64,000 nucleotides of DNA from the NCBI GenBank assembly GCA_027533185.1, contig JAPZTS010000001.1, positions 62,001 to 126,000 on the forward strand. Reading direction: 5' to 3'. Origin of the DNA: Leptospira sp. (GTDB taxonomy: Bacteria; Spirochaetota; Leptospiria; Leptospirales; Leptospiraceae). The notes under the pieces are model-generated. The model made no database searches, was not told the DNA's origin, and was given only the letters and a program-made list of their open reading frames with translations. Every line of letters starts with the position of its first letter. Within the stretch, counting starts at the first letter, position 1. This document shows positions 61,566 to 64,000 of the stretch, in pieces. A program made the position numbers and the translations under genes.

Positions 61566-62420
61566 CTAATCTTTCAAATGGAAGAGGATTTCGATTTCTG
61601 TGCTTCGATAAAACGGTGGTATCTTATGATAGATCTCCCAAGCAGGCTCGTCAGAAAGAGGGATGTTGGGATTTTGTAATAAATAATGGTAGGCGAGTTG
61701 GTACGTAACTTCTATCTTTCTAATGCTGTCCTTATGGAACAACGATAGGTAAGTGCCCTTTCTGAATTTAACTTCTTCCAAGGGAAAGGGTATCTCCTTT
61801 TTAAAATGCTTTGGAATTGGGACTCCAAATTCGATTCTCCGAAGACTTGTATCTTCCAGTTTTGGAGGGTCGATACTCCTTCCATAGATTAGAAATGGCT
61901 CTCGAAATAAACCTACTTGCAGACTTTTGTCCAAAAGGATCTGCATTGTCCTTCTATAACTTCCGCTAGATCCTGAATGTCGAATCATACAAACATTCTC
62001 GAGGTCTCTGTACCTGCTTTTTTGGAATGGATTTTTTATAATTTTGGACTGAATTGGAGTTCCTAAGCTACTGCCAGGGAATGGAATAGATTCTTTTGCC
62101 TTACGATAGGCTTGGGGAGTGAGTTGAAATTTTTTTTTGAAATTTCGAATAAAGGTTTCTGGATTTTCAAATCCAATTTCGAAACTGATATCTGCAACCG
62201 ATACATTTGTCATGAGAAGAAGTTGAATGCTTTTCTCAAGTCGTACTAGGTTTAGGTAGTCGATACATGTTTGCCCAAAATAAGTTTTAAAAAGCCGATG
62301 GAAATGAAAGGCAGATAGATGAGAGGATTTCGCAACATCTGAGAGAAGCAAGGCTTCAGAATAATGGTCTTCTATGTAGCGACGAGCTTTCATCAATCGA
62401 ATTGCTAAATCATCTTTCAT
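61566..62420 (-). CDS. AraC-family regulator with GyrI-like effector domain
   Basis: 284 aa. Two helix-turn-helix motifs at the N-terminus: LLSDVAKSSHLSAFHFHRLFKTYFGQTCIDYLNLVRLEKSIQLL and VSVADISFEIGFENPETFIRNFKKKFQLTPQAYRK. The C-terminal 150 residues form a GyrI-like ligand-binding domain (LEDTSLRRIEFGVPIPKHF; GTYLSLFHKDSIRKIEVTYQLAYHYLL...DEPAWEIYHKIP). This is the SoxS/Rob-type arrangement reversed to N-terminal HTH. Probably controls the SRPBCC operon just downstream (60-bp gap). Confidence 0.88.
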   Translation of the reverse strand: MKDDLAIRLMKARRYIEDHYSEALLLSDVAKSSHLSAFHFHRLFKTYFGQTCIDYLNLVRLEKSIQLLLMTNVSVADISFEIGFENPETFIRNFKKKFQLTPQAYRKAKESIPFPGSSLGTPIQSKIIKNPFQKSRYRDLENVCMIRHSGSSGSYRRTMQILLDKSLQVGLFREPFLIYGRSIDPPKLEDTSLRRIEFGVPIPKHFKKEIPFPLEEVKFRKGTYLSLFHKDSIRKIEVTYQLAYHYLLQNPNIPLSDEPAWEIYHKIPPFYRSTEIEILFHLKD

Positions 62421-62450
62421 ATTGGAATTTTTGATTGTGTTTCTGTTTAG

Positions 62451-62771
62451 ACTTTAGATGTTTCCGACTATGATCTTAGCCGAGGATCTGAAGGAAGATA
62501 CATATTAAGCAATGATATAGTGGTCTTAAGAAAGGATAGTAAAATAGAAATGCAAACATTAAAAAAAGAGCACCTTCCTGCGGCAGCATATTTACTTTCA
62601 GTTTAAGAAAATGGATTGGCAAAAATTTCTGGCTTGATTCTCACAGATAAATACCTTCAAATACCTGTTATGTTATTTTCAGATTCCGATTGGGATGGTT
62701 TATTAGATATAGAGGAAAGATATTTGTCTACCAATCCAAATGCACTTTTCAATGGTGATTCCGTCTGGTGA
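62451..62771 (+). pseudogene. Broken gene with a thrombospondin-3-like calcium repeat
   Basis: 107 codons are open except for TAA at 62604-62606. Text before it: SDYDLSRGSEGRYILSNDI, KIEMQTLKKEHLPAAAYLL; after it: ENGLAKISGLILTDKYLQIP and DSDWDGLLDIEERYLSTNP, a calcium-binding DxDxDGL..xEE..xTNP repeat; it ends at TGA 62769-62771. No start or signal peptide is found. Remnant of a surface protein on the strand opposite to its neighbours. Confidence 0.6.
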
Positions 62772-62793
62772 TGTTACCACACGATTGTTAGCT

Positions 62794-63978
62794 TTACTGA
62801 CACGTTGTAGCATGGGCAAATTCATATTTCTTTGCCAAGTAACAGTCTAGTTGTAGCGACTCATCTTCTGTTAGGAATCGGTTGAAATAGAGAAGCTCCG
62901 CAACAGATACTTGGCTCGGTTTCGTTCCTGCCGGATAATTTCCAATTTGAACATAAGGATTTGGATTTGAATAAACAATGTCAGTGGCAGAACCTGATAT
63001 GGCAACAGCTCCATTTAACATCGCATAACGAATAGAATTCCCAGTTGGGGCATATAGATATTTTACCTGCAAGAGTTTGGGAGAGGAGTCGGAAGGGTGA
63101 ACTGCGAGTGCCGGTGTCGGATTGATCATATAAGCACCACAGGGAGTTTGGACACCAATCTCTCCGCTCGTACCATCCTGAATAGACAAAGCAACAGAGC
63201 CCGCTGGACAACCACTATTGTTATCTCCCATAAAAAAAACGTACTCTTCCGTCCCTGATCCTCCCAATCGTTTAAATACAATCAGGATAGAGAATGAACT
63301 TCCCCCAAGACCTGAGGCAATGCTCCTTTCAAGAGTATTTCCCAGCAAGTTTATCGATGGCTTTCCGTTGATTCCCGTTGATGAGAAAATAGCCCCAGAA
63401 CCAGCCAAATGATTGTTATTTGGAGAAAGATCATTTAAGCTGGAAACTGAAGCTCCATTTCCAAGATTTAAACTGTCTGCTCTGTACCATGAGGAGAGTC
63501 CCGAATATGCTAAAGGCTCAACACATACGACAGAAATATTATTTACATCCGCAACGAGAGTACCTTGGCCATTCACCACATAACAAAGTCCTTGCGAATG
63601 TTCTGAGACAGTCAGATTGAATGAGTTCCCCCTCGTAAATTTACTCGGAAATGCAAAGGTGGTGGCTCCTGGGTTAATCACAAGGGATTCGGGCGGATTC
63701 GTTCCACTCGTAAGTGTAATACTTTGACTCGTAAGGCCACGGACCCGTCCGGAAAGGGAAAAAGGACCCCGATTTGTAGGATTGGATGCACAGAGAATTA
63801 CTTTGTCCGGAAACAAGAATTGCAAAACTTCCGTATTCAGCTGTGGAATTGATTGCAGCAAAAGGTCAGATACCAATTTGTCTTCAAGGGAGAACGCATT
63901 GGGATCACATGCATTCCTAAGTTCAGGAGGTTTACAAAAACCAAGTACAAGTATACAAACGAAGAAAAAAACTCGCAT
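62794..63978 (-). CDS. LamG-type lipoprotein
   Basis: About 394 aa (ATG 63978 or 63984). Signal peptide RVFFFVCILVLGFC with lipobox LGFC. A module of about 80 residues (FSLSGRVRGLTSQSITLTSGTNPPESLVINPG...VDVNNISVVC) matches the N-terminal modules of the large lipoprotein at 1374-5075. A concanavalin/LamG-like domain follows (LSSWYRADSLNLGNGASVSSLNDLSPNNNHL...SVAELLYFNRFLTEDESLQLDCYLAKKYEF). Surface-exposed; binding role inferred. Confidence 0.8.
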   Translation of the reverse strand: MRVFFFVCILVLGFCKPPELRNACDPNAFSLEDKLVSDLLLQSIPQLNTEVLQFLFPDKVILCASNPTNRGPFSLSGRVRGLTSQSITLTSGTNPPESLVINPGATTFAFPSKFTRGNSFNLTVSEHSQGLCYVVNGQGTLVADVNNISVVCVEPLAYSGLSSWYRADSLNLGNGASVSSLNDLSPNNNHLAGSGAIFSSTGINGKPSINLLGNTLERSIASGLGGSSFSILIVFKRLGGSGTEEYVFFMGDNNSGCPAGSVALSIQDGTSGEIGVQTPCGAYMINPTPALAVHPSDSSPKLLQVKYLYAPTGNSIRYAMLNGAVAISGSATDIVYSNPNPYVQIGNYPAGTKPSQVSVAELLYFNRFLTEDESLQLDCYLAKKYEFAHATTCQ

Positions 63979-64000
63979 CCTCATGGTTCGCTATTTTTTT

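Overview
The window looks like a chromosomal segment of a spirochaete of the genus Leptospira, probably a saprophytic species. I infer this from the low G+C content, the many lipoproteins with loose lipoboxes (LVSC, FVGC, LGFC), a leucine-rich-repeat protein with 23-residue repeats, a tmRNA with tag ANNEFALAA, TTG and GTG starts, and the mixture of families. The species was not tested by any search.

Layout. 1-41.3 kb is dense, ordinary chromosome: gmd; a very large NHL/LamG lipoprotein; a phosphate-selective-type porin with a lipoprotein; a DUF1501 + DUF1549/DUF1553 pair; a zinc-ribbon / coiled-coil / SPFH-SHOCT operon; a chromate transporter, an MFS carrier and a cNMP-binding patatin phospholipase; a MATE exporter divergent from an adenosine-deaminase-like enzyme; TrkH-TrkA potassium uptake; a BtuF-like binding protein; an ExbB-ExbD-ExbD-TonB operon; a phasin-like gene with two palindromic operators; malic enzyme; an aquaporin; a histidine kinase-receiver-PP2C fusion; Lnt with a TetR regulator; an LRR-CAP fusion; an M14 peptidase; and a four-gene operon with a MotB-like protein.

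At 41.4 kb lies ssrA (tmRNA). Its 3' end is an integration-type site: an 18-bp copy of it lies 228 bp downstream, with two inverted partial copies around it. From there to about 58.5 kb the sequence changes: low coding density, small lipoproteins, two complementary wrecks of one IS91-type transposase, truncated GIY-YIG and MAPEG genes, a G+C-rich Fic gene, and a dispersed repeat of about 120 bp. That repeat is always in the same orientation and lies between unrelated genes. It folds as an imperfect dyad, and one stem shows a compensated base-pair change. I count four near-complete copies, three partial ones and one 12-bp trace. I regard this as the least described feature of the window.

Inside the same region are two tidy metabolic units under TetR control. 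The first (49.8-54.6 kb) has three copies of an operator with core TATACGCGTATA. They stand in front of a GMC oxidoreductase operon, a double-hotdog thioesterase + tetR pair, and a beta-barrel gene. The second (55.1-58.2 kb) has a TetR gene divergent from a START-domain protein, an alpha/beta hydrolase and a crotonase, with two 20-bp operators between them.

59-64 kb returns to ordinary chromosome: an HD-GYP-like protein, an MGMT/ATL-like protein with SRPBCC and AraC-GyrI neighbours, a broken calcium-repeat protein, and a LamG lipoprotein related to the large one at 1.4 kb.
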